DNA from: Linum tenue
Taxonomy: Eukaryota; Streptophyta; Magnoliopsida; Malpighiales; Linaceae
NCBI GenBank assembly: GCA_946122785.1
Contig: CAMGYJ010000006.1
Location: forward strand, 44,722,066-44,786,065
Direction: 5' to 3'
Length of the DNA: 64,000 nucleotides
Under the pieces are notes generated by a model, which did no database searches, was not told the origin of the DNA, and worked only from the letters and a program-made list of their open reading frames with translations. Position numbers and translations under genes: made by a program. Positions 49,787 through 61,334 of the stretch are shown here, one piece after another (position 1 is the first letter of the stretch; every line of letters begins with the position of its first letter).

Positions 49787-50436
49787 GGCTATTTATTTAC
49801 TGTGAGGTGCTCTTCAAATTCGGGCGTATGCTTCAGTGTCTTGTTTTAACTTAGCAGTTACTGTAATTGCTGTCTAAAACTGGCATTGTGGGGTTTTAAA
49901 CTAAACAGCACTGTGTTGGTCCAAGATGTTTGCTACTTCTGATTATTCTGGATATGCATGTTCTCACATACATTCTTTCTTTTGTTAGAGATTGGAGTTC
50001 GAGGATCCGTTTTTGTGTCTAAACAAGCAGACCCTCATAAACAATGTTTGCTTTTAGCTTCTTAGAGTTGCATCATTCAAGCTGTTCACTTTTTTTTGTT
50101 TTTTTTGTTTTTTTTGCGAAGAGAAGCTTATTGGGCTTGAAGCTTTGAACTAATAAGTACTGTGGTTAGATGTATCGGGAGGATAAAATTTGCATCCAAT
50201 CTCAATTATTTTGGAACTAAGTGAGTTCCACATATCCTTTTCGCCTTTTAACATAATTTCCAACACAAGTGTATTTGCAAACATAATAGCATGTGATTTA
50301 AATAGCTCGCAATGGAGACAAATAAATCTACACGTTCTCGTGAAAATTACTTGTAATCTTCCCAGACGAAGAAACTTACATAGTTGTTACAACTAAAATT
50401 TATTTTATTATGAATTTTCTTACTAGGTAATTCTAA
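49787..50436. other. 3' flank of the prolyl-tRNA synthetase gene
   Basis: Probably 3' UTR to roughly 50000-50100, with T-rich tracts at about 50090-50115. No further gene seen. Confidence 0.4.
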
Positions 50437-50446
50437 CCATGATTCC

Positions 50447-51824
50447 GGCTAATTATCATAAATGATCACAAAACTATTCACTTTGTATAAAACGGTCACA
50501 AACCTTTAATTTTGCACGTTCAGTAACAAACGTTTGGACTAATAACAAAAAGGTAATTTCATCCATTTCCATCCAAAATTCTGTTAGTTTGGTCTAGTCA
50601 GCAATCCAGTCAGCATTCACATCATCAAAATAAACAATAAAAAATAAAATAGAAACCACTTAAACCCTAACGAACCCCAATCGAACCCAACCCGTTCCTC
50701 TCTATCTTTTCTCCCTCCCCGCCCCCATCTCCGCACCGCCCATCTGGACAAAAAACCCCCCAAATCCAAATTCATTCGATATTTGGATTGCAAACCATTT
50801 TAAAAAAGCCCTTTCATTGTATCCGACTATGAGTCACTTCTTTGATTTCCAGTCCTCGCTGGTATCCAGGGTGTAAATGTCTATTTTTGATCAATACAAG
50901 ATATCTTTTGACAAAAAAAAAACCATTTTAAAAAAGTAATCAGTTAAGAGAGAAGGATCTCTCTCTCCTCCCCCTTTCCCTAACCACGATCCATCTCCAG
51001 AACCTCTGCTGCTGCCGCTTTGCTCCTTCTGAGGTTCGAAGATGATTTTATAGCGTGCCTCTCAGTTCTTCCAGTGCTCGGACTGGTTGAAAAAACAACA
51101 AAGCAAGGTACCAAATTCGTTGAAAAAGAAATTGGTTAATTATGATCCAGAACCGCCACTCTTTGATTACATAACTGGTTTGGTAATCATAACTAAGCAC
51201 CTAGAGATCAATGGGGGACAGAGTACTGGAAGAAAAGTGAACCTGCTTTGCTTGATTGTTTCTTAAAAAAAAGATACCTTACTAGCGTGGCAGGAAGCTT
51301 TCTACCGAGGAGAGGAAGGAAGAGGAGAGGAGACCTCTTGATGAACCGCCATTTTTGTATGAATGTAGCTCTAAATGTAAAATGGTAAGATAAAATATTA
51401 GCAAGATATAATTTTTCCCAAACTAAGAGGAACGCCAGATGCTCTGTTTTGAATAGTCCTCTGTTTCCGGCTCTGCTGTTTTCGTTTCCGGCCAATGTTC
51501 AAACAGTAGGAATCAGGTGGGCGGTGAGGAGATGGTGGCGGATAGGGTGCGGAGATAGAGAGGAATGGGTTGGGTTCGATTGGATTGGGTGGTGGGTTGG
51601 TTAGGGTTTAATTGATTTTTATTTTATTTTTTATTGATTATTTTGATGATGTGGATGCAGACGGGATGGCTGATTGGACAAAACTAACAAAATTTTGGAT
51701 GGAAATGGACAGAATTACCTTTTTGTTATTAGTCAAACATATGTTACTGAAACGTACAAAATTAAAGATTTGTGACCGTTTTGTACTAAGTAAATAGTTT
51801 TGTGACCATTTATGATAACTACCC
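50447..51824. mobile_element. Non-autonomous MULE, about 1.38 kb
   Basis: Termini GGCTAATTATCATAAATG and GGGTAGTTATCATAAATG (the second read from the right end inwards) begin inverted repeats of about 115 bp. Flanks CATGATTCC and CATGAGTCC are 9-bp duplications with one mismatch. At about 50850-50920 there is a short insertion-like segment ending TTTTGACAAAAAAAAA, resembling a LINE tail. No gene inside. Confidence 0.8.
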
Positions 51825-52309
51825 TCATGAGTCCATATTGAATCAAGGTAGCTAACCTTCTCAACCTTTGAGTGCACAAGTATTTATAAATAAAAGCAGT
51901 ATGCAAACCCAACACTCGAGATTATGGGGTCATACGAATACTGAAGCTTAGACATTCATGGTTGTAAAGTCGTTATCAAACCGATCAGTTGGACTAGATT
52001 CAATTGGAGCAGCCTCCTATATCACTGCCACAAAACCGAATTTCTAAAGAGGTGGGACTCTATCAAACCACAAAATTGGTGGATCTCCACAAACTGACCG
52101 AGTACTAGCCAAGACACAAAATGGATTATGGAGAAATTGAATAATCAAAAATGATAAAGGTCACCTTGGTCACCTAGTGACACTGTATGAGAGAGGGCGA
52201 GAGAGCGACATGAGAAGAATGCGGAAGGGGAGGGGAGACAAAGATATTGAGATAGAGAGCATATCTTGTTTTAGAATTTTGTTTCCTATTTACCACAACT
52301 ATGGAACCA
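51825..52309. other. Intergenic DNA, nothing recognised
   Basis: No supported coding or structural feature. Confidence 0.4.
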
Positions 52310-52318
52310 TCATTCTCT

Positions 52319-53007
52319 AGAAAAAAATCGCAGAATAAACTAGTTATTAAAAAAATTCACAAAATACAGTACTTATGAAAATATTTCCCAAAATACAGCA
52401 GTTTGATCATCACCGCTGTCAACAAAGACAGTGAACATCATCACCGCTGCAAAGAAAAACGGTGAAGGTATCACCGTTTTGGACAAAAGCGTGGAAACTA
52501 TCATCACGTTGGAGAAAAATGGGGAACGTCGGATCGCGCTTCACCGCAACGGACGGCCACGATGATAGCGCGATTGACCAGGATTGATGACGTGGAAGTA
52601 CGCGTCACCTTACTTCCACCGTTTTGGAGGAAAGCGGGGAATACCCCGCGTTCCACGTCATCAATCCTAACTTCCAAGAGGTGAAAGTTAGGTCGCTGTC
52701 ACCTAACTTCCAACCTACCAAGGTTGTAAAATATGGCAAAAATCCCCGTTTTGAACGACAACGGTGATGTATTCACCGTTTTTCACAGAAGCGGTGAAGG
52801 TTTCACCGTTTATGAGGGATGCTGTGATAGTTCACCGTTTTACATTAGGTGGTGAATATCATCATCGTTATCCACTAACGCGGTGATGATGTTCACTGTC
52901 TTTGTCGACAGCGGTGATGATCAAACTGTTGTATTTTGGGAAATATTTTCATAAGTACTGTAGTTTGAATTCTTTTTTAATAACTAGTGTATTCTGAGAT
53001 TTTTTCC
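52319..53007. mobile_element. Small MULE with hairpin-array ends, 689 bp
   Basis: A perfect 9-bp duplication TCATTCTCT (52310-52318, 53008-53016). Inverted repeats of about 100 bp share ACTAGTTATTAAAAAA and TTTCCCAAAATACA. The next 100-300 bp on each side consist of CACCG..CGGTG hairpins (CATCACCGCTGTC, TCACCGTTTTGGACAAAAGCG, TTCACCGTTTTTCACAGAAG). Non-coding. Confidence 0.9.
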
Positions 53008-53211
53008 TCATTCTCTACCTGTACTAATAGAGACTAGAGTGACCTGAAAAGTAGAGAACCCTCATTCCTGACCAAGGCCCCTACAACTACCTCTAACCGT
53101 GGGTCAGTTGTTAGAAGCCTTGCCCTATCCTAATTCAATCCACCATCATCTCGAGCTTCCTCATGCCCTGGTTCACGCTTCAATGTTGTATCGACCCCTT
53201 CTAGGGGTGTG

Positions 53212-53685
53212 CAACCTGTTCGGTAAGTCCGAACCGAATCGAAATAAAATTAATGCTATTTGGTTCGGAATTCGGAAGAAAAATATGAATAGTTCGGAAA
53301 TCAGCGTTCTTTCAACCGAACCAGATTTTCAAATTTCCGATCGGAAAACAGAAATACTATAATTGCAAGCTCCAAATGGTGGATTTTTATGTTTGTAGTT
53401 GTTTTTAGACTTAAATATTTGAAATGTTTTATGACTTATGTGTTGAAAAGGTTGGTTTTATCATTGATGATGCATACAATTGCATATTTATTGTTTATAT
53501 TGGGGTGAAAAATAATTTAAAAGTGAGAAGATACAAGTAGCTTTACAAATTCAGTTTTGTGTGAATAACTGACCGAACCGAATTATAATTCGGTTCGAAT
53601 TCGGTTTGAGGTTTGGGAGAATTCGGGGACCCCCAGTATTCATAATTTTGATTCTGTCGAAACCGAACCGACCGAACGCCCACCC
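53212..53685. mobile_element. hAT-like MITE, ends partly eroded
   Basis: Starts TAGGGGTGTGCAACC and ends GAACGCCCACCCCT; dense in TTCGGTT/AACCGAA and GGTTCGG/CCGAACC near both ends. No exact 8-bp duplication could be matched. Confidence 0.65.
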
Positions 53686-53729
53686 CTTCCCCAATGACTG
53701 CTCCCACAATATACTTTTTATGAACCCAA

Positions 53730-53890
53730 ATTCTCTAAGTAGTAACTCTTTTATGAACCCAAATTCTCTAAGTAGTAACTCCTTCTGGCATAGAGCAACC
53801 ATGCCCAAAATGTTTCCAATGTGAACAAATCTTGGGGAGATGGCAGTACTTAATGTCAATCCACATATCTGGCATACCATGAGGCACTAC
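53730..53890 (-). pseudogene. LINE ORF1 zinc-finger remnant
   Basis: Minus strand reads VPHGMPDMWIDIKYCHLPKI then CSHWKHFGHGC, similar in layout to the CCHC-type finger after DUF4283 in plant LINE ORF1 proteins. A 33-bp unit (TTATGAACCCAAATTCTC...) is tandemly duplicated within it (53719-53784). Confidence 0.35.
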
Positions 53891-53982
53891 AGTCAGCTTA
53901 TTCACCAGCTTCTCCTCCTAAGAGTAGAGGTACGGTACGAGAAGGCGCCATGATAAATGAATGTGATGAGCTGGAATATCAG

Positions 53983-55193
53983 GAGATTTTTCCAGAAATA
54001 GCACTGTTTATTTTTTTTTTCCAAAAATAGCACCCAACTCCGAAAAATTCCAAAAATAGCACCCTCTTTGCAAAACCGCCACCCGTACCAGCGGTTTAGG
54101 CGAAAACCGCCACCCGGGGGCGCGTTTTTCGATAAAAACCGCACTGGTAGGGGGCGGTTTTGCAGACCGCACCCCCACGATGCGGTTTGTTTGCAGACCG
54201 CACCCCCAGTGTGCGTTCTGTTTTTTTTTTTTTTTTTGAAAAATCCTAACCTAGGTGGAAACTTCAAACGAAAATATCTTTATGTTCGGGTATCCGATCG
54301 TCGCGATTTTTTTTTTTGATTCCGCATAACTTTTTGAGATCTTGCAAGCCGAAGACTGCCAAAGGTGGTTTGGTCTCTCCTTCATCCCAAAAAATGTTGT
54401 TTGCTACCCCGAACGAGCTTTTTTCCGATTTCGTTAAACTTTGGACAACCGTAACTTTGTGCTCCAAATCCAAACGGCATGAATTTTTTTTTATTTCGCA
54501 TAACTTTTTAAGGACTACAATTTTTACTAGGAATGAATTTTCAAAACATGAATTATTTTTGGATATACAGAATTTTGGGAATAGCTTATCTTCCCTTCTC
54601 AGCAATCCACGTATATTTTGAAATTATGTCTATGATAAAAGTTGTATTTCTTAAAAATTTATGCGAAATAAAAAAAATTTCATGCCGTTTGGATTTTGGA
54701 GCACAAAGTTATGGTTGTCCAAAGTTTGACGAAATAGGAAAAAAGTTCGTTCGGGGTAGCAAACGACATTTTTTGGGACGAAGGCGGGACCAAACCACCT
54801 TTGGCAGTCTTCGGCTTGCAAGATCTCAAAAAGTTATGCGGAATAAAAAAAAAAAAATTCGCGACGATCGGATACCCGAACATAAAGATACGTTCGTTTG
54901 AAGTTTCCACCTAGGTTAGGATTTTTCAAAAAAAAAAAAAAAAAAAAAAAAAAAACAGACCGCACCCCCAGGGTGCGGTCTGCAAACAAACCGCATCGTG
55001 GGGGTGCGGTCTGCAACCAAACCGCATGGTGGGGATGCGGTCTGCAAAACCGCCCCCAATCAGTGCGGTTTTCATCGAAAAACGCACCTCCGGGTGGCAG
55101 TTTTATAAAAAGGGTGCTATTTTTGGAATTTTTCGGAGTTGGGTGCTATTTTTGGAAAAAAATTTTAAACAGTGCTATTTTTGGAAAAATCTC
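53983..55193. mobile_element. Foldback MULE: near-complete 1.2-kb inverted repeat
   Basis: Termini GAGATTTTTCC/GGAAAAATCTC with a perfect 9-bp duplication GAATATCAG (53974-53982, 55194-55202). Almost the whole element is two arms of about 540-560 bp in inverted orientation (for example CGAAGACTGCCAAAGGTGG at 54350 against CCACCTTTGGCAGTCTTCGG at 54799), with roughly 110 bp between them. Outer arm parts are AAACCGC hairpin arrays and runs of A/T. It encodes nothing credible; transcription would give one long hairpin RNA. Confidence 0.95.
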
Positions 55194-55389
55194 GAATATC
55201 AGGGGATTCAAATACCCTGATAAGCATGCAACAATTGAGGAAGTATCGAGTGGATATTAGAGACATGGGTAGCAGTAGATAATACTAAGAAAATAATTAC
55301 TAGCGCTTTTTCTTTGTGAATGTTTGACCAACTATGCTAAGTCTAAGTCTGGTAGAGTCTAGACTCTCTGGATACCTGGTATTACGATT

Positions 55390-56956
55390 ACAAGATTGCT
55401 AGAAGGAAAGCGTTGTTTGAAGGTGCTAGTTGCGGGGAAGATTACAATGACTCTCATGTTTGTTTACTGTCCAGATAACGAGCAGCGGAGAGGGCAATTG
55501 TTTTAACACTAAAGGAAGAACAAGTTCCTTTGGTAGTATTGGGGGATTTTAACCTGATTTTTGAAGTAAATAAGCATCATACACTCAATTAGTTAGTGAA
55601 TTTTCCAGAGTTCAGCTTCCACAACTTCCCCTGGCGTCTCTAACAAATGTGGGATATTATTGCGAACTTATCCTCTTTTGGCTACCTTACCCAAGGCGTT
55701 CATTGACTATTGTTCTGGAAATCTCACCCGGATTATATGAAGATGATTGATGAAGCATGGAAGTACAAGATAATTGGGTATCCTCACTATGTGTTGTATG
55801 GAAAACTGAGGAAAGTGAGGCCAAAGCTTGGTAAGTTGAATTAAGATGAGTTCTCGGACATCTTTGGCAGAGGTAACGTTATAGAGAGCACAACTTTGGC
55901 CAACCCGACTACTGATTTGGTTGAGGAAGAAAGTCAATTTGGGAAAATATTTCATGAAGTTAGGCAGGCTAAGGAATAGTTCTGCAAGCCAAAATCTAGG
56001 GAAAAGTGGGTTCAAGAAGGGGATTCAAATACAACATGCTTTCAAACTCGATGGAAGCAGATCACTCGTCTACTTGACTCTGAAGGCCGTGAAGTAAATT
56101 ATGTGATGAGTATAGGAGCAGTGACAGTGGACTTCTATAAAAATCTTACTGGCACTGAATCCAGAGGTTAAGAGGAAGTCTGTAGCTTTCTATAAGTCAA
56201 TACTACCAACATAAATGGGAAGCTGCTGACTGTAATATCCTTATGAGTATAGGCAAAACGCCGGGGCCTGATGGATTCCAAGCTGAGGTTTTTCAAAGCT
56301 ATTAAATCGGCAACATGACACATGCCAAAATCTATTAACACTATAGTTTCCAAGCTACCAAATGATCAAAGGATGTATAAATTTCTACCTATATCGTGCT
56401 GTAGCACTATCTACAAAGGTATTTCTAAAATCCTTGCTAATAGAACGGTTATGGTTCTTCATAAGGTGATAATTAAATCGCAATCTGTTTTCATTAAAGG
56501 GAGGTCCATTAGTGATAGTATTTTATTATATCAAGCATGTGTTATAACTCCGATGACAAGTGTTGCCATTACTAGCGGATTGTGTGGGGGGTTTGCTATT
56601 TGTAAAGGCTTGAGACACGGTGATTTGTTGTCACCGTATCTTTTCATGGTTGCCATGGAGGTTTTTGAATGCTTGATGAAGAAGTCAATCAGAGAAGTTC
56701 CCTTCCATCCGAGGTGTAAACCCCTTCAAATTACTCATATGTGTTTCACAGATAATCTGGTGGTGTTCTATAATACATATACACGAGTAGTAGCAGGGAT
56801 TAAAAGGATACTTGAGGAAATTTATGTTATATTAGGTATGAAATTTCACCCCTGCAAAGTGCCAATTGTTATGTGCAGGAATTCCTCAGAGCGAAAGGCA
56901 ATTGCTGAGTACACTCGATTTACATTAGGAACTTTGAAATGGAGGTCGAGTGGAAA
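55390..56956 (+). mobile_element. Decayed LINE: endonuclease and reverse transcriptase remnants
   Basis: Endonuclease motif LVVLGDFNLIFE at about 55530, a tail region EKWVQEGDSNTTCFQ (about 56000), RT entry KTPGPDGFQAEVFQ (about 56250), then LPISCCSTIYKGISKILANR, SVFIKGRSISDSILL, KGLRHGDLLSPYLFMVAMEV and ITHMCFTDNLVVFY (a degraded YADD box). Many stops and frameshifts. It is cut off at about 56956 by the gypsy repeat. Confidence 0.85.
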
Positions 56957-56999
56957 GTTTTGGTAGCACTTGTAACTTGTTGAAGCTTCATTCAACTCG

Positions 57000-58024
57000 A
57001 CCTTGTCCTCGTCTTGGACACCACTTGCTCCTTCTTCTTCTTTCTCAACCTCCCTTCCTTCTTCTTCAATTTCCTCCCATTGGGAACAATCAAGATCTTC
57101 CCTTCAATTTTCACTTCCTCTTCCACAAACTTCCTTCTCTCTTCCTCTCGCTCTTCTCTTACCTTCTCATTCATGTCTTTAAGCACGATTTGGAGGGAAA
57201 GATGCCACATCCTCTTGCTCCTCTTCCCTCGTGACTTGGTCTTCAAAGTTGGTCTCGGAAAGGGGAAAGTGATGAGAGTCGCCAATGAGACACTCTTGAT
57301 CATCCTCACCCTGAGAGCTTTCCGGGCTGAGTACTTCTCGTTCCATGTAGTCTTCATTGACCTCCCCTCCAACCTCCACTTCTTCTTTCAATTGTGAGAG
57401 GTAATGGCGTGCACAAGCTCGTGCCACCTTCTTTTCTAGTGAAAAACGGGGAGGGGAGGAGGGAGGGGTTGGAAATCCATGTCGGAGCTCGTTCTTCCAA
57501 AGTTCTCATGGCTCACCTCTCTGACTTCCTCTCTTCCTTCAAATGGTAGGAGGGGATTGTGAGCAAGTTGTGCACATGCTTGCTCAACCAACCCTCCTAG
57601 CCTCACCGTGTCGAAGGTGCGCTTCTGATTCCCATAGAAAGGTTGAGTCAAAAGGGTCAGCAATTTGGAGGTCCATGCTAGAGAACCCTTCGTCGGTGCT
57701 CCGGGCCAATCGCTCCAACATTAGCTCTAATTCGCTCTTCGGATCCGATTATGGAGTGGCACATGGTCTTGAATGCCCCATGAAAGCCTCCATGGCCAAC
57801 TCCAACTTGGATTTCACCTCGAGTTGTTGAGGGAAACCTTTTTGATACAGGGAAGCTTCTTGGTATACCCATGAGCATGGTTGCTCTTCTTGGAAAGGAG
57901 GTTGGTAGTAGAACCCAGATCCTTGACTTCCCTCATCTTGATCGTCCCATAAAGTTCCGGGGTAACCACCCTCGGGTGGTGGTGGTGGATACCCCCACAC
58001 TTGGGCAAAATCATAAGGATCCAT
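57000..58024 (-). pseudogene. Short gag-like ORF of the gypsy element, broken
   Basis: ATG at 58024 opens a frame MDPYDFAQVWGYPPPPPEGG ... QEEQPCSWVYQEASLYQKGF then LEVKSKLELAMEAFM (to about 57750). It continues in other frames with many Glu-rich, coiled-coil-like stretches (about 57663-57000). The Pro/Tyr/Gln-rich start followed by LE.MLE.FM is how Athila/Tat gag C-terminal regions look. Whether it made a working protein is doubtful. Confidence 0.45.
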
Positions 58025-58200
58025 GATCCAATACCTACAAACACAAAAACACTAAAAAGGGAAAATGAAAATCACACAAACCACGCTTCCAGACAAGAGT
58101 GGTGAAGAAAACATAAATGAAACACAAAACAAAAACAAAAAGGCAAGATAGAAAATGCTAAAGTAACACTAAGCGACCTTTTCAAAACAATGGACTGTGG

Positions 58201-58219
58201 TTCCCCGACAACGACACCA
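58201..58219 (-). other. Primer-binding site of the gypsy element
   Basis: Minus strand reads TGGTGTCGTTGTCGGGGAA six bases after the LTR end, two bases different from the TGGCGCCGTTGCCGGGGA site typical of Athila/Tat elements. Confidence 0.8.
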
Positions 58220-58225
58220 AAAACT

Positions 58226-59677
58226 TGACTCACCACGGATACACCGCAATTTAAATCTCGACTAGAGCTCAAGCATAAACTCTAGCGGGGTGCAGTATAG
58301 GGAAAGTATGTTTTAATTGTCAAACCCGGGTCGGTCCATGTACCTCTACTTCAATCGCTTAGGTTGTTATCTAGCAAACGGTTTCAGGTTTAAATACTAA
58401 AAAAACTACAAAATAACAAACAAGTAAAGTAAATCAAGGTTGTCCCAATGAGAGAAGAATTCACTCGGGTATTGCTCCCCCTAGCTACATATCCAGATTG
58501 ACCAAATCGAATGAAAATGTGTGAAGGTGTGTTCATACACCGTTAAGAGGGCGCAACAAGTGAAGGAAACCTCACTCTCTTGATCAATCGGTTAAGGAAA
58601 ACAACTAAGCTAGGAACCCTAGCTCTCTCAATCAATTGATTAAGGATTGTTACAATAAACTAGGAAGACTAGCTCTCTTAACCTTTCGGGTAAGGATTGC
58701 AACAATAAGCTAGGAGCCCTAGCTCTCTTAACCGATCAACTAAGAGTTGAAAGAACCAATCCCTCGGAACTTAATCCGGAAGGAAAAATAACACCCAAGT
58801 TAAAGTGCTAAATCGAAGATTGAGGTTTTCCCTAATTCGCCCTAGGTAGGTGGCTCAATTGGCCAATGAATCTAGCTTATCAAAGCCTCCTAACAAAAAG
58901 GGGGTTTCCCTCTACCTAGGTCAAATTGACAAAGAAATGAGAAATGAAGAACACAACCCAAACATCATTAAAATACCTTGAACTTTGCATTAACCACAAA
59001 TCCACACACAAAGCATTCAATTAATACAATTTATCACATATTTCAAGCTAGGGCTCACAACACCCAAGAGAATAGGTCGGCTATTCCATAGCTAGGCAAA
59101 GGAAAATAAGAAAGACGGCAGAAAGAACCATGAAGAGATGACAATCTTCCTTCCTCTTTGCTTGAATCTCCCTTGAGAGGTAAGAATCTTCACTCCTCTA
59201 GCTTAGGGCAAACCCAATCTCCTTCTTCCTCCTTCGAATGACATTTTCTCTCTCTCGAATAGAAAGAGGAAACCCTAATCTCTCACTAGAAACCCTCCTT
59301 TATTCTGAAAACTAAAACCCTAGAAAAGCTCCATTTCTCCTTGAGCTCACTTCCCCTTTTATACCAAGATCGACGACTGTTCATGGTCCCAGTTCACGGC
59401 CGTTAACATTCGTCCTGGACCATGAAGTCGAGTAGATTCACACTGTTTCACTAAGTCACTTCAAGGTCTGGGGATGGAGTTCACAGTCTTACGACCGTGA
59501 ACTAACTGGGATCCTGCGAGGTGTGCAAACTGTTATGGAACTTCAGCATTTCACAATCACGATGCAATTGTCACGGTCAACTTTGGACTTTTCTTTACTT
59601 TTAATGTTTTTTGACCTCCAATCGACCTGACACTAGTCCTCGACCTTCCCACACGTGCTAGGACCTGAAATGTAACA
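58226..59677 (-). repeat. LTR of the gypsy element, about 1.45 kb
   Basis: Minus-strand start TGTTACATTTCAGG (59677), end GGTGAGTCA (58226), TG...CA. The inner end adjoins the primer site. It contains internal near-repeats (AGCTAGGAACCCTAGCTCTC types at about 58608-58735). Confidence 0.75.
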
Positions 59678-61334
59678 AATCAAGCAACCCCAGTTCTTCC
59701 ACTAGCTCTCTTTTGCTTCCTCCCTCCATAATCCCCTTTTATCTCTTGCAAATCAAATCCTAAAATTCTCCTGCCACCAGCCGCTGCCGAACCCAAAAGT
59801 GGAGGAGTACGGTTAAAATGAAGGCAATGAGAAGGAATGGGCTCCTCCAGCAAGGGTGCCATAGAGTGAAAATAAGAACACGGAGAAGGAAAAGGAGTTG
59901 ACCTTCTTTGACCGTGGAGTCATTGGTTAATGATGGAGGAGTTAACCTTCTTTGACCGTTAGTTTTTAATAGAAAATCTAGTCAGCGCTGACGTGAAATT
60001 TTAAATTCAATTTTTATTAAACAAAATAATTAAAAAAATAAAACATAAAAAAACTCAGCTTTATCCCCTTCCCAGGTCTCTTCTCTGATCAATTATTCAT
60101 CGAAAAATCCCATGTTAATGCGAGATCCGTCTCTCAATCCCTATCTTTGCATCACGAGATCTATTGAGATTCGAGAGTGGTATCAAGTATCCACATCTCC
60201 GTCTCCAAATCCTCCACTTCCGTCGTGTTTTCGTTGTCGTCCTCATCATCGGCGCCTTCTCGCCCTCGATGGAACTGGCAGAGGCGATCTGGGAGTTACG
60301 CTTCTATTCATCTCCCTTCTTCGACGTATTAGTGCGGCGTTAGAGGTGGCGGCCAGGGATTCCATCTTTAGCAGCGAAGCAGAGGTGCGCAGGTTCTCCA
60401 ATTTGTGGGTTTCGGAATGTCGTCTGCTGTCGCAACCCCACCAGAGATCTGCCACAGACCTCCTTTGTCGTTGAGTGAGGAAGCGTGAGGGGAGAGACTC
60501 GGGAACAGAAAAGCTCCGAGCACCAGAAAATGTCAGGATAGAAGTTTCGCTTGCCCGATGAAGAACCCATTTTCGTCCATTTCTTCTCCACCGACCCACG
60601 AAGCAGAGTGCCAGAATCGGCACAACAGTGGCTAAAAGCATGTAGAGTGGAATGAAGATGGGGCAGCATGGATTTTGCAGGGGGGGGGGGGGTTCACCAC
60701 CAATCTCTGCGATTCTCTCTCTTCCAAAATATGGATTTTGAACGGATGCATGATTGCTTCGTCTTCCTCCAAGCAAACTCGATCCTCTTCTTTCTAATTT
60801 TAATTTATTTTTAATTTAAAATTTTCTTTGGTAGTGAGGGCTTTTTATATTTAGTTTTTCCTTTTTTTGATTTATTTTTATATAAAATTATTTTTCTTAG
60901 TTTAATTTATAATAATCTTATGTGGCATCTACGTGGTATCTACGTAGTTGTTTGATTTTTGCCACATCAACAAAAGTCAACATCATTTTGATCACTATAT
61001 GGTCAACCGTTATCTTTAACGGTCAACGAAATCGTGATAACGTAAATGACACACAAGGATAATAGTTTAAGACACAAATGTCATATTGAATAGTTCGGGA
61101 CACAAATGACACATTCTTGATAGTTCGGGTTTCCTAGTGGTATTAGCCCTTAATATAATTATGGTATTTATTGACAAGTAGATGTGTTGGAGTCAAAGTT
61201 GAAGATGAATAATCTGGATTGTGTAATATTTTTATTGATTAATGGATGTTTTAAGTTTGAATGCTCTGAATTTTAAAAACTTGGACAAACAATAGATTAG
61301 GCTCTAAGCGTTCTCATTTTCACCGTTCATTCAC
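59678..61334. other. Non-coding DNA with a probable eroded MULE
   Basis: Frames at 60112-60776 look like CpG-bearing, genic-type DNA on both strands, but no family is recognised. A G-run of 12 occurs at about 60679-60690. The segment 61000-61150 (TAACGGTCAACG..., ACACAAATGACACATT) has the composition of MULE termini seen elsewhere; I did not find its left partner. Confidence 0.4.

Larger units (their letters stand above)
56957..59677 (-). mobile_element. Athila/Tat-type gypsy element, truncated, gag-like ORF only
   Basis: Minus strand: LTR (59677-58226), primer-binding site, then an ORF region to 56957. No protease, RT, RNase H or integrase is seen; the 3' part and second LTR are missing. 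The 56957-58060 part matches 61898-62790 in the same orientation, so two copies of one family lie 4.9 kb apart. Confidence 0.75.

Noticed and set aside
54068..54605. ORFs on both strands around 54.1-55.3 kb with similar peptides
   Set aside because: They are the two arms of a foldback element, so the similarity is due to the inverted repeat.
60112..60776. 120- and 176-codon ORFs on opposite strands
   Set aside because: No motif or start context supports either; probably remnant MULE interior.
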